DNA from: Clostridia bacterium
GTDB lineage: Bacteria; Bacillota; Clostridia; Lachnospirales; JAOARL01
Reading direction: 5' to 3'
NCBI GenBank assembly: GCA_025210555.1
Contig: JAOARL010000012.1
Span: 1-64,000, forward strand
DNA length: 64,000 nucleotides
This document shows positions 53,826 through 63,778 of the stretch, piece after piece; within the stretch, counting starts at the first letter, position 1; the number at the start of each line of letters is the position of its first letter. A model generated the notes under the pieces. That model had not been told where the DNA came from and made no database searches. It saw only the letters and a program-made list of their open reading frames with translations. Position numbers and translations under genes: made by a program.

Positions 53826-55829
53826 ATGAACAGTAAATTAAAAGGATTCCTTATATTTGCAGTAATTGCAGTATTTGTAGGAATATCAGCTTTTCTTGCT
53901 AAAAACGGTATCACATTTAGTGGTAATAAAATAGTAATAGAAGTTGTAGAAAACAGTGAGATGTTTTACGAAGCAGCTCTAAAAAGTCTTGATAAAGAAA
54001 AAAGAGAGTTAGTTTTAGATGTTGATGGGGAAGAAAAGGTACTACTTGTAAAAGAAGGTACAGAAATAGAATGGATGGAATCATTAATATCAGATGCAAA
54101 TATGAAGTTTGAGTTTAGATACTCTGAGGAAGATGAACTTTTATATTTTGAGTCAATTAACGATATTTTAGAAGGAGAAAATTTTTCTAAAGATATATAC
54201 GAATTAACTAAAATTTCTGGTGAAGAAGAAAAAGCATATGTATTTAAAAATGAAGAAGAAGAATTAATTTTAGATAATAGAAATGTTGTAAATAATGTTT
54301 TAGCTCAATTAACAGATTTAAATGATGAAGATCTTAATAAAAAATATAGAATAACTAGAAACGAAGTAGGAAGAACAACGATTTTATCATATGAAACAAT
54401 TAGACAAGGACTAGATCTTAAAGGTGGAGTAAGAGTTGTTTATGAAGCAAATGATAAAGCATATAAAGATGAAGATTTAGTTAAATTAGCATCATCAGTT
54501 GTTTCTGAAACAGTAGATGTTTCAAAACTAAGACTTGCAATGAGTTCTATGAGAAAATCAGATGATGATTATGATAAGTTTTTTAAAGCGTTTAATGGAA
54601 TAAAAAGCGAAGATGATAAGTTGGAAATTGCAAAATTACTTATAAAAGTATCAACAGAGAATGTTAATTTACAATTTATAAATAGAGAAACAGAAGATTT
54701 AACTAAAAAGTTGAATTTAGCAAATGAAGATGAAATATATATTGTAGAAGAAATTAAAAATTTCTCGGGGCTTAATATTTCAACATCGGATATGTCAGCT
54801 GCAATAGGAGTTATGAGAAGAAGGTTAGACCTTAAAGGATATACAGAAGCAGATATAGCAAGACAAGGTGAGAGAAGAATCATAGTAGAGATACCAGGTA
54901 TGAGTGATCCCAAAGCAGCAATTGAACTTTTAGGAAAAACTGCAAAGTTATCATTCGTTGATCCAGAAGGAACAATTGTTGTTACAGGAGAACAAGTAAA
55001 AGTAGCATCAGTTCAATTAGGTCCAGAAGGACCATATGTAAATTTAGTGTTTACTGATGAAGGAACAATAGCTTTTGCAAAAGCAACAAGAGAAAATTTA
55101 AATAAGAGAATAAGCATCATGCTTGATGATGAATTAATTTCATCACCAAAAGTTGAAAATAGGATTGATGGAGGAGTTGCTCAAATTACTTCATCAGATT
55201 TCGGATATAACAATGGAGAAGAAGCTAAGAAATTGGCAGAGTTAATTAATTCAGGATCTATACCATTTAAATTAGAAGTTTTAGAGTATAGTGGTGTAGG
55301 AGCAACATTGGGTGCAGAAGCTCTTGCATCAAGTGTTGAAGCAGGAAAGATAGGATTAATGTTAGTATTAGTATTTATGTTATTAGTATATAGACTGCCA
55401 GGAATGTTAGCTGACTTAGCGCTAGTTGGATATTTAGCAGTTATGTTGTTAGTATTATCTATATTTAACGTAACACTAACATTGCCAGGAATTGCTGGTA
55501 TTATATTATCAGTAGGTATGGCAGTAGATGCTAATGTAATTATATTTACAAGAATAAAAGAAGAATTAAATGCGGGTAAAACAACTGAATCAGCTGTTAA
55601 AGCTGGATTTAGAAAGGCATTATCTGCAATTATTGATGGTAACATGACTACTTTAATTTCAGCAGGTATATTATATGCATATGGAACTGGACCTATTAAA
55701 GGATTTGCACAAACGCTTGGATTAGGTATATTTGTATCAATGTTTACAGCACTTGTTGTAACAAGATTTTTACTTATAGCAGCAGTTTCGTTAGGAATTA
55801 AAAATATTAAATTATACGGTGGAAAATAA
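53826..55829 (+). CDS. secD: Protein translocase subunit SecD, enlarged form
   Basis: This 667-residue protein uses the proton gradient with SecF to complete Sec export. Helix 1 is at 7-24. The D1 motif GLDLKGG appears only at 195-201, much further in than the position of about 40 that I expect for compact clostridial SecD. The C-terminal five helices contain LPGIAGIILSVGMAVDANVIIFTRIKEEL, the conserved D4/D5 region. An acidic domain of about 150 residues thus precedes the first periplasmic motif, with another about 100-residue expansion near 225-320. The start is ATG 53826 with GAGGAGG 12 bases upstream, a long spacing; a TTG at 53793 lies before that site. Confidence 0.95.
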   Translation: MNSKLKGFLIFAVIAVFVGISAFLAKNGITFSGNKIVIEVVENSEMFYEAALKSLDKEKRELVLDVDGEEKVLLVKEGTEIEWMESLISDANMKFEFRYSEEDELLYFESINDILEGENFSKDIYELTKISGEEEKAYVFKNEEEELILDNRNVVNNVLAQLTDLNDEDLNKKYRITRNEVGRTTILSYETIRQGLDLKGGVRVVYEANDKAYKDEDLVKLASSVVSETVDVSKLRLAMSSMRKSDDDYDKFFKAFNGIKSEDDKLEIAKLLIKVSTENVNLQFINRETEDLTKKLNLANEDEIYIVEEIKNFSGLNISTSDMSAAIGVMRRRLDLKGYTEADIARQGERRIIVEIPGMSDPKAAIELLGKTAKLSFVDPEGTIVVTGEQVKVASVQLGPEGPYVNLVFTDEGTIAFAKATRENLNKRISIMLDDELISSPKVENRIDGGVAQITSSDFGYNNGEEAKKLAELINSGSIPFKLEVLEYSGVGATLGAEALASSVEAGKIGLMLVLVFMLLVYRLPGMLADLALVGYLAVMLLVLSIFNVTLTLPGIAGIILSVGMAVDANVIIFTRIKEELNAGKTTESAVKAGFRKALSAIIDGNMTTLISAGILYAYGTGPIKGFAQTLGLGIFVSMFTALVVTRFLLIAAVSLGIKNIKLYGGK

Positions 55830-55838
55830 GGAGGAAGT

Positions 55839-56735
55839 ATGAAGATTATAGAAAGAAAAGCAGTCTTTTTCCTTTTATCAGCGATAATTATATTATCAGG
55901 ATTCGGATCAATGATCATGAATATGGGAAAAGAAGGAGCTCTTAATTATAGAGTTGAGTTCACAGGTGGAACTTTAATAGAAGCGAAAATAGGACAAGAA
56001 TTTGAAAATGAGACTTTTACAAACATAGTAACTGAAGTTACTGGGGAAGAAAGTCCACAAGTACAAAAGATACTAAGTAATTCAGGAGAAAAAGATGATC
56101 ATAGAGTTTCTGTAACTATGAAAGAAACAGATCCTGATAAAGTTGAAGAAGTTATAAATAGAATTAAAACAGAATTTGGAATAACTAATGATGAAATATC
56201 TCCAGATACAAAATCAGCGACAATAAGTAGTGAGCTTAAAGTAAATGCAATAACATCTATTGTATTTGCATCACTAGTAATACTTTTATATATAACAATA
56301 AGATTTAAAGATTATAGATTTGGAGTTTCAGCAGTGCTTGCGTTAATACATGACGTTTTAGTTGTACTTGCTGTATATGCAATATTTAGAGTTCCAGTTG
56401 GAAATGCGTTTGTAGCAGCAATGCTTACAATTGTAGGGTATTCTATAAACGATACTATTGTTGTGTTTGATAGAATTAGAGAGAACCAAAGAATTGTTGG
56501 AGATAATTTAGTTGAACTTGTAAATAGAAGTATCAAGCAAACATTTACAAGATCAATAAATACATCAATAACTACTCTTTTATCAATAGTTATGCTTTAC
56601 TTCTTAGGAGTAAGTGCTATAAAAGAATTTGCGCTACCACTTATTGCAGGTATATTAAGTGGAACATATTCATCAATATTTATAGCTTCACCAATATGGT
56701 ATATGCTTAAAAAAAGAGAAAAAATAACTGATTAA
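55839..56735 (+). CDS. secF: Protein translocase subunit SecF
   Basis: This 298-residue protein has six membrane helices. Motifs are ALNYRVEFTGGTLIEAK near residue 30 and the helix-4/5 block IVGYSINDTIVVFDRIREN (conserved Asp and Arg), then NRSIKQTFTRSINTSITTL. The length is normal, in contrast to its enlarged partner SecD. The ATG follows AAGGAGGAAG, 9 bases after secD. A strong terminator closes the pair. Confidence 0.97.
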   Translation: MKIIERKAVFFLLSAIIILSGFGSMIMNMGKEGALNYRVEFTGGTLIEAKIGQEFENETFTNIVTEVTGEESPQVQKILSNSGEKDDHRVSVTMKETDPDKVEEVINRIKTEFGITNDEISPDTKSATISSELKVNAITSIVFASLVILLYITIRFKDYRFGVSAVLALIHDVLVVLAVYAIFRVPVGNAFVAAMLTIVGYSINDTIVVFDRIRENQRIVGDNLVELVNRSIKQTFTRSINTSITTLLSIVMLYFLGVSAIKEFALPLIAGILSGTYSSIFIASPIWYMLKKREKITD

Positions 56736-56736
56736 T

Positions 56737-56762
56737 AAAAAGCCTCAGAAGAGGCTTTTTTT
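56737..56762 (+). terminator. Terminator after secF
   Basis: AAAAGCCTC, AGAA loop, GAGGCTTTT and T run. Confidence 0.93.
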
Positions 56763-56817
56763 GATTTTAAAAAAGATATATTTATGTTACAATTATACTT
56801 TAGATGGGGGAATTATT

Positions 56818-59088
56818 ATGATTAGACCAAAGTATAGATGGGAATTATTAAATAATGGAAAGCAAGATGTTATAAAGATGCTTGCTGAAAATAGAAAAAT
56901 AGAAGACATAGATGAATTTTTATATATGGATAATTTTAAAATGTATGATCCATTGCTTTTTAAAGATATGGATAAATGTATAGATAGATTAATTGAAGCT
57001 AAAGATAATAAGCATAGAATTGTTATATATGGAGATTATGATGTTGATGGAATAACAAGTACATCAATAATGTATAAATATCTGTCTGATAATGGATTTG
57101 ATGTGACTTATTATATACCTGATAGAATTGAAGAAGGCTATGGATTAAATAAGGGAGCAATAGCTGACATTAAAGAAATGGGGATAGATTTAATTGTAAC
57201 TGTGGATAATGGAATAACAGCAATTTCAGAAGCTGAATATGCTAAAGAAATAGGTATAGATTTAATTATAACTGATCATCATGAATGTTTAGATGAAATT
57301 CCAGAAGCTGTTGCAGTGATTGATCCTAAAAGAGATGATTGTAAGTATCCTTTTGATATGTTATCAGGTTGTGGAGTAGCATTAAAAGTTTTAATGGCTC
57401 TAGATAAAAGGTTACAGTCTAATTATGATATGGAGGAACTAATTGATATAACTGCTATATCAACAATTGCAGATGTTGTTCCTTTAGTAGATGAAAATAG
57501 ATACATAGTAAAAAAAGGACTTGCCAATATAGCTAAAAGTAAAAATGAGGGTATACAGGCATTATTAAAAGTATCGGGATATAATGGTGGAGATATAAAT
57601 AGCATGTTAATAGGATTTAGTATAGGTCCAAGATTAAATGCAGCAGGAAGATTAGGAGACGCAAAAAAAGGTGTAGAATTGCTTATATCTAAAGATAAAG
57701 AAGAAGCTATAACAATAGCGGAGTTTTTAGATACAGAAAATACAAATAGGAAAAAAGTTGAAAAAAAGATAACAGATGAAGCTATTAAAAATATAGAGAA
57801 TATGAAAGAAGAAAAAAATATAATAGTTGTTTACGGTGAAAATTGGCATCATGGAGTTATTGGAATTGTAGCATCAAGAATAACTCAAAAATATTATAAA
57901 CCGTCAATAGTTTTATCACTTGAAGATGGAATGCTTAAAGGATCAGCTAGAAGTATAGATGGTTTTTCTATATTTGAAGCGCTATTAGATTCAGCTGAAT
58001 TACTTGAAAAATTTGGTGGTCATGAGATGGCAGCAGGAATGTCATTTAAAGAAGAAAACTTGGATAAATTTGTTGAAAAAATTAATAAATATAGTGAAGG
58101 TAAAATAACATCAGAAATGTTAAAGCCTAAAATGGATATTGATTGTGAAATTAGAGATACAGATGTGAATTTAGATTTTATTAATAAAGTAGCATTGTTT
58201 GAGCCTTTTGGGGCAGGTAATCCAGAACCCGTCTTTTTATATAAAGGTGTTTTAAATGGATTTAAAGCTGTAGGTAATAATAATGGACATTTGAAATTTA
58301 AGGTTGATGGAGTTGATGGAATAGGATTTGGCTTTGGAGAATATGATAAATATTTAGCGCCAAATACATTTGTTGAAATAACAACAACGCTTAGTAAAAA
58401 CGAGTGGAACAATAATATAAATCCACAGTTTTTGCTTAAGGATATGAGAAGTAAAGAAGAAGATATTGAAAAAGAAGATTATTATAACTCACTATATGTT
58501 AAAATGAGAGATAAAGAGTTTTTAATAAATAAAGAGGAACTTCAAGATAGAGACTTAAATAATGTAGATATTATAGGGGTTAATACATTAAAAGGATTAA
58601 AAGAACTTAAAGAAATATTTAAAAAGAAAAAAGTAAATTATAAGTTATATTATAATTTTTTAGAGGAAACGGATCAGCTAGCGATAGTTGTTAACCCACT
58701 ATTTATTACTGAAAATATGGTGATGTACGACAATATATGGAATAAAAATAAGGTGGCTATTTACGAGAGAAGTTATGAGAGCCATATTTATCAAAAAGAT
58801 GAAATGACTCCAAGTAGGGAAGATTTTATAATACTATACAAATATTTATTGAAATTACATAAGAGTGGTATAGATAACATATATATAACTAAATTGAAGC
58901 AAGAAATTAAGATTAATACATTTAAATTATACTTTATGTTAGATGTATTTAAAGAAGTTGAGTTAATAAAGTACGAAGAAAAAATTGGGAAATTGTACTT
59001 TGAAATAAATAAAGATAAAAAGGTGGAACTTGATAGTTCTGAAAAATATAATAATATCAAAACGTATTTTGAAATGCTTGAAAAGTAG
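56818..59088 (+). CDS. recJ: Single-stranded-DNA exonuclease RecJ
   Basis: The 756-residue 5'-3' exonuclease has motif I IYGDYDVDGITS (70-81), TVDNGIT, the DHH motif TDHHEC and DPKRDDCKYPF. The DHHA1 block GENWHHGVIGIVASRI and GGHEMAAGMSF come next, then an OB fold with LFEPFGAGNPEPVF. The last 190 residues are an extra helical domain seen in longer Firmicute RecJ proteins. I take ATG 56818 after GGGGGAATT; the longer frame lacks a ribosome site. It works with RecQ-type helicases in repair. Confidence 0.96.
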   Translation: MIRPKYRWELLNNGKQDVIKMLAENRKIEDIDEFLYMDNFKMYDPLLFKDMDKCIDRLIEAKDNKHRIVIYGDYDVDGITSTSIMYKYLSDNGFDVTYYIPDRIEEGYGLNKGAIADIKEMGIDLIVTVDNGITAISEAEYAKEIGIDLIITDHHECLDEIPEAVAVIDPKRDDCKYPFDMLSGCGVALKVLMALDKRLQSNYDMEELIDITAISTIADVVPLVDENRYIVKKGLANIAKSKNEGIQALLKVSGYNGGDINSMLIGFSIGPRLNAAGRLGDAKKGVELLISKDKEEAITIAEFLDTENTNRKKVEKKITDEAIKNIENMKEEKNIIVVYGENWHHGVIGIVASRITQKYYKPSIVLSLEDGMLKGSARSIDGFSIFEALLDSAELLEKFGGHEMAAGMSFKEENLDKFVEKINKYSEGKITSEMLKPKMDIDCEIRDTDVNLDFINKVALFEPFGAGNPEPVFLYKGVLNGFKAVGNNNGHLKFKVDGVDGIGFGFGEYDKYLAPNTFVEITTTLSKNEWNNNINPQFLLKDMRSKEEDIEKEDYYNSLYVKMRDKEFLINKEELQDRDLNNVDIIGVNTLKGLKELKEIFKKKKVNYKLYYNFLEETDQLAIVVNPLFITENMVMYDNIWNKNKVAIYERSYESHIYQKDEMTPSREDFIILYKYLLKLHKSGIDNIYITKLKQEIKINTFKLYFMLDVFKEVELIKYEEKIGKLYFEINKDKKVELDSSEKYNNIKTYFEMLEK

Positions 59089-59097
59089 GTGAAAGAA

Positions 59098-61356
59098 ATG
59101 GAAAAATTAAAAAACAAAACAGAAGAAATGTTATATAAAGAGCTAATAGAAAAAGTAAAAAAATATCATGACACAGCAGACTTTAAAATGATAGAGAAGG
59201 CATATGAACTTGCTAAAGAGGCACATAAAGATCAAAATAGAAGGTCAGGAGAACCATTTATAATACATCCACTAGGTGTTGCAATATTGTTGGCTGATAT
59301 AGAATTAGATACGGAGTCGATAGTTGGTGGAATACTTCATGATGTTATCGAAGACACTCATTATACTAGAGAAGATATTATAGAGGCTTTTAATGAAGAA
59401 GTTGCAAATATAGTAGATGGTGTTTCAAAACTTGGTAAAATTGCATATGAAAAGAAGTATGATAAAGAAGATGCTCAAACTGAAACATATAGAAAAATGT
59501 TTTTGGCTATGGCAAAAGACATAAGAGTAATTCTTATAAAGCTTGCCGATAGACTTCATAATATGAGAACTCTTGAGTATATGTCTGAAGAAAAACAAAA
59601 GAAAAAAGCTCAAGAGACTATTGATATATATGCACCACTTGCACATAGACTTGGAATTTCAAAAATAAAAGATGAACTTGAAGATTTATCTTTCAGATAT
59701 TTAAAGCCTGATGTATATCAAGATTTAAAGCAAAAAATATCTAAGAAGAAGTCAGATAGAACAGAGCATGTTGAAAAGATAATTAAAGATTTAGAAGAAA
59801 AGTTAGATTCTATAGGTGTTAGTGGATATAATATAAAAGGTAGATCTAAACATTTCTTTAGTATATATAGAAAAATGGTGAGCAAAGGTAAAAATTTAGA
59901 TAGTATATATGATCTTTTTGCAGTTAGAGCAGTAGTTGAATCTGTAAAAGATTGCTATGCTGTTCTAGGTGCTATACATGAGATGTATAAACCAATGCCA
60001 GGTAGATTTAAAGATTATATAGCTATGCCTAAACCAAATATGTATCAGTCACTTCATACGACTGTAATAGGTCCAGAAGGAGAACCTTTTGAGATGCAAA
60101 TACGTACTTATGATATGCATAAGGTTTCAGAGTACGGTATCGCAGCTCACTGGAAGTATAAAGAAACGGGTGGAAGCCAAGAAACTCAAACAGAAACTCT
60201 TGAAGAAAAATTAACATGGTTAAGACAGATTCTTGAGTGGCAAAAAGATTTAGATGATAATAAAGATTTTATGAACGCTATTAAAACAGATCTAGATGTA
60301 TTTACAGATGAAGTTTATATATTCTCTCCACAAGGTGATGTAATTAGCTTAAAAAAAGGATCAACACCGATAGATTTTGCTTATGAAATACATAGTGCAG
60401 TAGGTAATAAAATGGTTGGAGCTAAAGTAAGTGGAAAGATAGTAAAGCTTGATTACGAATTGCAAAATGGAGATAGAGTTGAGATTATAACTTCTCAAAA
60501 CTCTAAAGGACCAAGTAGAGATTGGTTAGATATTGTAAAAACATCACAAGCAAAAAATAAAATTAATCAGTGGTTTAAGAAACAATTCAAGGAAGAAAAT
60601 ATATTAAAAGGTAAAGAATTAATAGAAAAGAATATAAAGCAAAAAGGATATACTAACGAAGACTTACTTGTAAATGAATGGATAAGTCTTGTAACTAAGA
60701 AATTCGGATTTACAGACTGGGATGTTCTTTGTGCAGCTGTTGGGCATGGTGGATTAAAAGAAGGTCAAATTGTTAATAGATTTATAGAAGAATACAAAAA
60801 AATGGAAGATAAAAACAAAAGCGTCTCACTTGAAGAAATGCTAGAAAAAAATAAAGTTTCAGCAAGTGCTGAAAAAATAAAGAGAAAAGCAAATAAATCT
60901 GGAATAATGGTAAAAGGAATAGAGGATGTTGCGGTAAGATTTTCAAAGTGTTGTGGACCATTACCAGGTGATGAAATAGTTGGATTTATAACAAGAGGTA
61001 GAGGGGTTTCGGTTCATAGAACAGACTGTTTAAATGTTATTCATATGCATGAAGATGAACAAGATAGATTAATAGATGTTGAATGGGAATTATCAGTACT
61101 TGAAAATAACGCTACATCTTATAAAGCAAGTGTTGAAGTTCTTGCATCTGACAGAGTTGATCTCGTATATGATTTAACAAAGACTATAAATGAACTTAGA
61201 GTTTTAATAAGAGAATTTTCGGCAAAGTCATATGGAAATTCAAAAGCAATTGTATATATTGTACTTGAAATAAAAAGTAAAGATGAACTTGAAAAGGTTA
61301 TATATAAACTTAAAGGTATGGACGGAATAGATGATGTAATTAGATCTAATCAATAG
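59098..61356 (+). CDS. rel: Bifunctional (p)ppGpp synthetase/hydrolase Rel
   Basis: In this 752-residue stringent-response enzyme, the HD hydrolase has H81-D82 in GGILHDVIEDT and HRLGISKIKDELED. The synthetase has GRFKDYIAMPKPNMYQSLHTTV, where the R-x-K-D form is that of bifunctional Rel enzymes. The TGS domain is VISLKKGSTPIDFAYEIHS. The zinc/helical region (VRFSKCCGPLPGDEIVGFITRGRGVSVHR) and a C-terminal ACT domain follow. ATG 59098 after TAGGTGAAA is preferred to GTG 59089. Cotranscribed with dtd, a common pair. Confidence 0.97.
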   Translation: MEKLKNKTEEMLYKELIEKVKKYHDTADFKMIEKAYELAKEAHKDQNRRSGEPFIIHPLGVAILLADIELDTESIVGGILHDVIEDTHYTREDIIEAFNEEVANIVDGVSKLGKIAYEKKYDKEDAQTETYRKMFLAMAKDIRVILIKLADRLHNMRTLEYMSEEKQKKKAQETIDIYAPLAHRLGISKIKDELEDLSFRYLKPDVYQDLKQKISKKKSDRTEHVEKIIKDLEEKLDSIGVSGYNIKGRSKHFFSIYRKMVSKGKNLDSIYDLFAVRAVVESVKDCYAVLGAIHEMYKPMPGRFKDYIAMPKPNMYQSLHTTVIGPEGEPFEMQIRTYDMHKVSEYGIAAHWKYKETGGSQETQTETLEEKLTWLRQILEWQKDLDDNKDFMNAIKTDLDVFTDEVYIFSPQGDVISLKKGSTPIDFAYEIHSAVGNKMVGAKVSGKIVKLDYELQNGDRVEIITSQNSKGPSRDWLDIVKTSQAKNKINQWFKKQFKEENILKGKELIEKNIKQKGYTNEDLLVNEWISLVTKKFGFTDWDVLCAAVGHGGLKEGQIVNRFIEEYKKMEDKNKSVSLEEMLEKNKVSASAEKIKRKANKSGIMVKGIEDVAVRFSKCCGPLPGDEIVGFITRGRGVSVHRTDCLNVIHMHEDEQDRLIDVEWELSVLENNATSYKASVEVLASDRVDLVYDLTKTINELRVLIREFSAKSYGNSKAIVYIVLEIKSKDELEKVIYKLKGMDGIDDVIRSNQ

Positions 61357-61365
61357 GAGGATTAT

Positions 61366-61815
61366 ATGAGAGCGGTAGTTCAAAGAGTTAAAGAAGCTAA
61401 TGTTAAAGTTGATGGAATAACTATTGGAGAAATAAAAAAAGGACTTGTTATTTTACTTGGAATAAAAGATAATGAAAGTATAGAAGAAAAAAAGTATATT
61501 GTTGATAAAATTTCAAACCTTAGAATTTTTGAAGATGAAGATGAAAAAATGAATCTTTCTATAAAAGACATAGGTGGAGAGGTTTTGTTAGTTCCAAATT
61601 TTACAATATATGGAGATTGTAGAAAAGGAAGAAGACCAAGTTTTGCAGGTGCTGCAAGACCAGAGGAAGCAGAAGTTATATATGAAGAACTAATAAATTT
61701 AATAAAACTTGAAGGTATAAATGTTGAAACAGGAAAATTTAGAGCAGAAATGGAAGTAAATATTGTTAATGATGGACCTGTAACAGTTGTATTAGATAGT
61801 GAAAAAAATATATAA
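61366..61815 (+). CDS. dtd: D-aminoacyl-tRNA deacylase
   Basis: This 149-residue protein of typical length removes D-amino acids (and glycine) mischarged on tRNA. Family features are RAVVQRVKEANVKVDG at the start, LVPNFTIYGDCRKGRRPSFAGAA in the middle, and the cis-Gly-Pro motif in NDGPVTVVLDS near the end. The ATG follows AGGAGG 9 bases after rel. Confidence 0.97.
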   Translation: MRAVVQRVKEANVKVDGITIGEIKKGLVILLGIKDNESIEEKKYIVDKISNLRIFEDEDEKMNLSIKDIGGEVLLVPNFTIYGDCRKGRRPSFAGAARPEEAEVIYEELINLIKLEGINVETGKFRAEMEVNIVNDGPVTVVLDSEKNI

Positions 61816-61833
61816 AATTTTTGGGGGTATGTA

Positions 61834-62016
61834 ATGAGTGTTTATGATGAACAAGATAAGAAAAAGTTTTACAAAAATCCAGTAGTACTTACAGGAATAT
61901 ATTTAGCAATAATGATACTTTTTTATTTTAAAGGTGTAGATTTTAGTGCATCTGAAAATATCGAAAAATCTGTAGTAGTGTACATTCTTATGATGATGTT
62001 AGTTATTGTTAAATAA
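61834..62016 (+). CDS. Small membrane protein, unknown
   Basis: This 60-residue protein has a charged N-terminus (SVYDEQDKKKFYKN) followed by two hydrophobic helices, about 17-33 and 46-60. The ATG follows TTGGGGGTATG. It fits neatly between dtd and the next gene (11 bases), so it is probably translated. No family recognised. Confidence 0.75.
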   Translation: MSVYDEQDKKKFYKNPVVLTGIYLAIMILFYFKGVDFSASENIEKSVVVYILMMMLVIVK

Positions 62017-62027
62017 TAGGAGGGAAA

Positions 62028-62645
62028 ATGCAAATAGAAATACTTAAGCTAGGCGAAATTAAAACTAATTGTTATATAGTAAAAGATGAAGAGACGAAAG
62101 AAGCTATTGTTATAGATCCAGGCGAATATGATGATTCTATAATTGAAGCGATAGGTGATTATAGACTTAAGCAAATTGTTATAACTCATGGACACTGGGA
62201 TCATATAGGTGGAGTAGAGGAGTTAAGGTTAAAAACAGGTGCAAGGGTTGTTGCTCATATTAATGCCAAAGAATATTTAAACAAGGAATCGCTTAATCTA
62301 TGCAACTTTTTTAAAGAAAAATGTTCGATTGAAGCTGATGAATATATAGAAGAAAATACGACGATTAAAGTAGGGCGTGCAGAATTTAAAGTGTATTATA
62401 CACCAGGACATACTTTAGGAGATATGTCACTTGTAAGTGAAACTGAAAAAGTTATGTTTACTGGGGATGTTCTTTTTGAAGGTACTATAGGGAGAACAGA
62501 TCTTCCAGGTGGTAATATGGATCAGATAATAGATTCTATAAAAGAAAAATTGCTTATATATGCAGATGATTTTACTGTTTATCCGGGGCATGGACACTTT
62601 ACTACAATAGGCCATGAAAAGGCACATAATAGGTTCATAAAATGA
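62028..62645 (+). CDS. Metallo-beta-lactamase-fold hydrolase, glyoxalase II-like
   Basis: In this 205-residue protein, the zinc motif H54-x-H56-x-D58-H59 is in THGHWDHIGG. It is followed by the third-histidine block TPGHTLGDMS, the bridging aspartate in FTGDVLF and the last histidine in VYPGHGHFTTIGHEKAHN. This is the short YcbL-type form without the C-terminal glutathione-binding domain of true glyoxalase II, so a thioester or other small substrate is likely. The ATG follows TAGGAGGG. Placement after rel-dtd is common in Firmicutes. Confidence 0.93.
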   Translation: MQIEILKLGEIKTNCYIVKDEETKEAIVIDPGEYDDSIIEAIGDYRLKQIVITHGHWDHIGGVEELRLKTGARVVAHINAKEYLNKESLNLCNFFKEKCSIEADEYIEENTTIKVGRAEFKVYYTPGHTLGDMSLVSETEKVMFTGDVLFEGTIGRTDLPGGNMDQIIDSIKEKLLIYADDFTVYPGHGHFTTIGHEKAHNRFIK

Positions 62646-62661
62646 GAATAGTTTGATATAA

Positions 62662-62690
62662 TAAATACGAGAGAAATCTCGTATTTTTAT
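62662..62690 (+). terminator. Terminator after the hydrolase gene
   Basis: AAATACGAGA and TCTCGTATTT form a perfect 10-pair stem around GAAA with a short T run. Confidence 0.8.
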
Positions 62691-62703
62691 ATTGGAGGAA
62701 ATT

Positions 62704-63750
62704 ATGTTAGATAGAGTTAATGAGATTAGAGAGCGTGTTATAAAAAGAACAAAAGGGATGTTAGGATATAATATATTTGTTGGACTATTAATACTATTAA
62801 CAATTATATTTGCAAAATCATCAGAAAATAATATGTTTGTCCCATTAATATTATTTTCACCTCTTTATTTAGGAACGTATATTATGTTAAAAAATGCTAT
62901 TAATACAAGAAATAGAGAGGTAGACACAGGAATTAAAAAACTTTTGTTAGAGAATGAATATGATTGTAACAGCATAGAGGTGCAAAAATCAGAAACTGAT
63001 ATAAATGATATTTTAAGCTTTTTTGTAAACAATAAGTTTGAAAATTTTATTAAAGACACAATTGAAAATTTTATAAATGATAAATTTAATAGAACTATTA
63101 AAAATGAAACAAAAAGTTATAAATATAATGATCAAAATGGAAAAGAAGTTGAGGTTCATAACGTTAAGGTATTAACTAGTATATTTGGAATGTCAGATTT
63201 TGGGGTAGTATCATTAATATTTGTTCTTTGGTTAATAGGAGGATCTATTTTAAATTTGGATTTAGAGAGTATGATACTGATAGCTATTGTAATAGGTGCA
63301 TTTTCAATTAGCATGTTCATGATTAGAAGTATGCCATTTAATGGATTAATTATAAAAATGAAAATGAATAAGAGCATAAATGGTGAACTGTATTTATATC
63401 CAGATAATTTAAAACAGAACTTAAAATTAGTATTACGAGACAAAGAAGCTAAAATAACAAAATTAGAAGACATAAGGTTTGAGAAAGATTTTATTGTTGC
63501 CACTAGTGATGATTTAGATGCAAGATATATTTTAACAACAAAATTAATGGAAGAACTTACAGAGTATAAACATAAATTAAAAAAAGATATATATATTATT
63601 GTAAAAAATGACAATATTAAAATTGCTATAGATTTAAAAGGATATCTTATTAAAAAGAAATTAAAAGAAGAAATAACTAAAGAAGATGTTGATGAAGCTT
63701 TATATACAATCGGAATTATAAAAAGTATAGATAGAGAAATAAATATATAA
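62704..63750 (+). CDS. DUF3137-like membrane protein
   Basis: This 348-residue protein has two helices at about 22-38 and 46-63, a soluble domain, two more helices at about 165-208, and a C-terminal domain. The C-terminal domain reads KITKLEDIRFEKDFIVATSDDLDARYILTTKLMEELTEYKHK. It matches the LEDxxFExxFxVxSxDxxEARYLLTPxxMExL pattern of DUF3137 proteins. Function unknown. ATG 62704 follows GGAGG. It is followed after 28 bases by a protein of the same architecture, so the two may act together in the membrane. Confidence 0.8.
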   Translation: MLDRVNEIRERVIKRTKGMLGYNIFVGLLILLTIIFAKSSENNMFVPLILFSPLYLGTYIMLKNAINTRNREVDTGIKKLLLENEYDCNSIEVQKSETDINDILSFFVNNKFENFIKDTIENFINDKFNRTIKNETKSYKYNDQNGKEVEVHNVKVLTSIFGMSDFGVVSLIFVLWLIGGSILNLDLESMILIAIVIGAFSISMFMIRSMPFNGLIIKMKMNKSINGELYLYPDNLKQNLKLVLRDKEAKITKLEDIRFEKDFIVATSDDLDARYILTTKLMEELTEYKHKLKKDIYIIVKNDNIKIAIDLKGYLIKKKLKEEITKEDVDEALYTIGIIKSIDREINI

Positions 63751-63778
63751 AATCTAAATTTAAAAGGAAGGGTTTAAG

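Noticed and set aside
55181-55918. A 245-codon open frame on the minus strand opposite secD/secF
   Set aside because: It lies antisense to a well supported pair of genes, is rich in Asn, Ile and Thr as expected for an antisense reading of AT-rich code, and has no ribosome site or family features.
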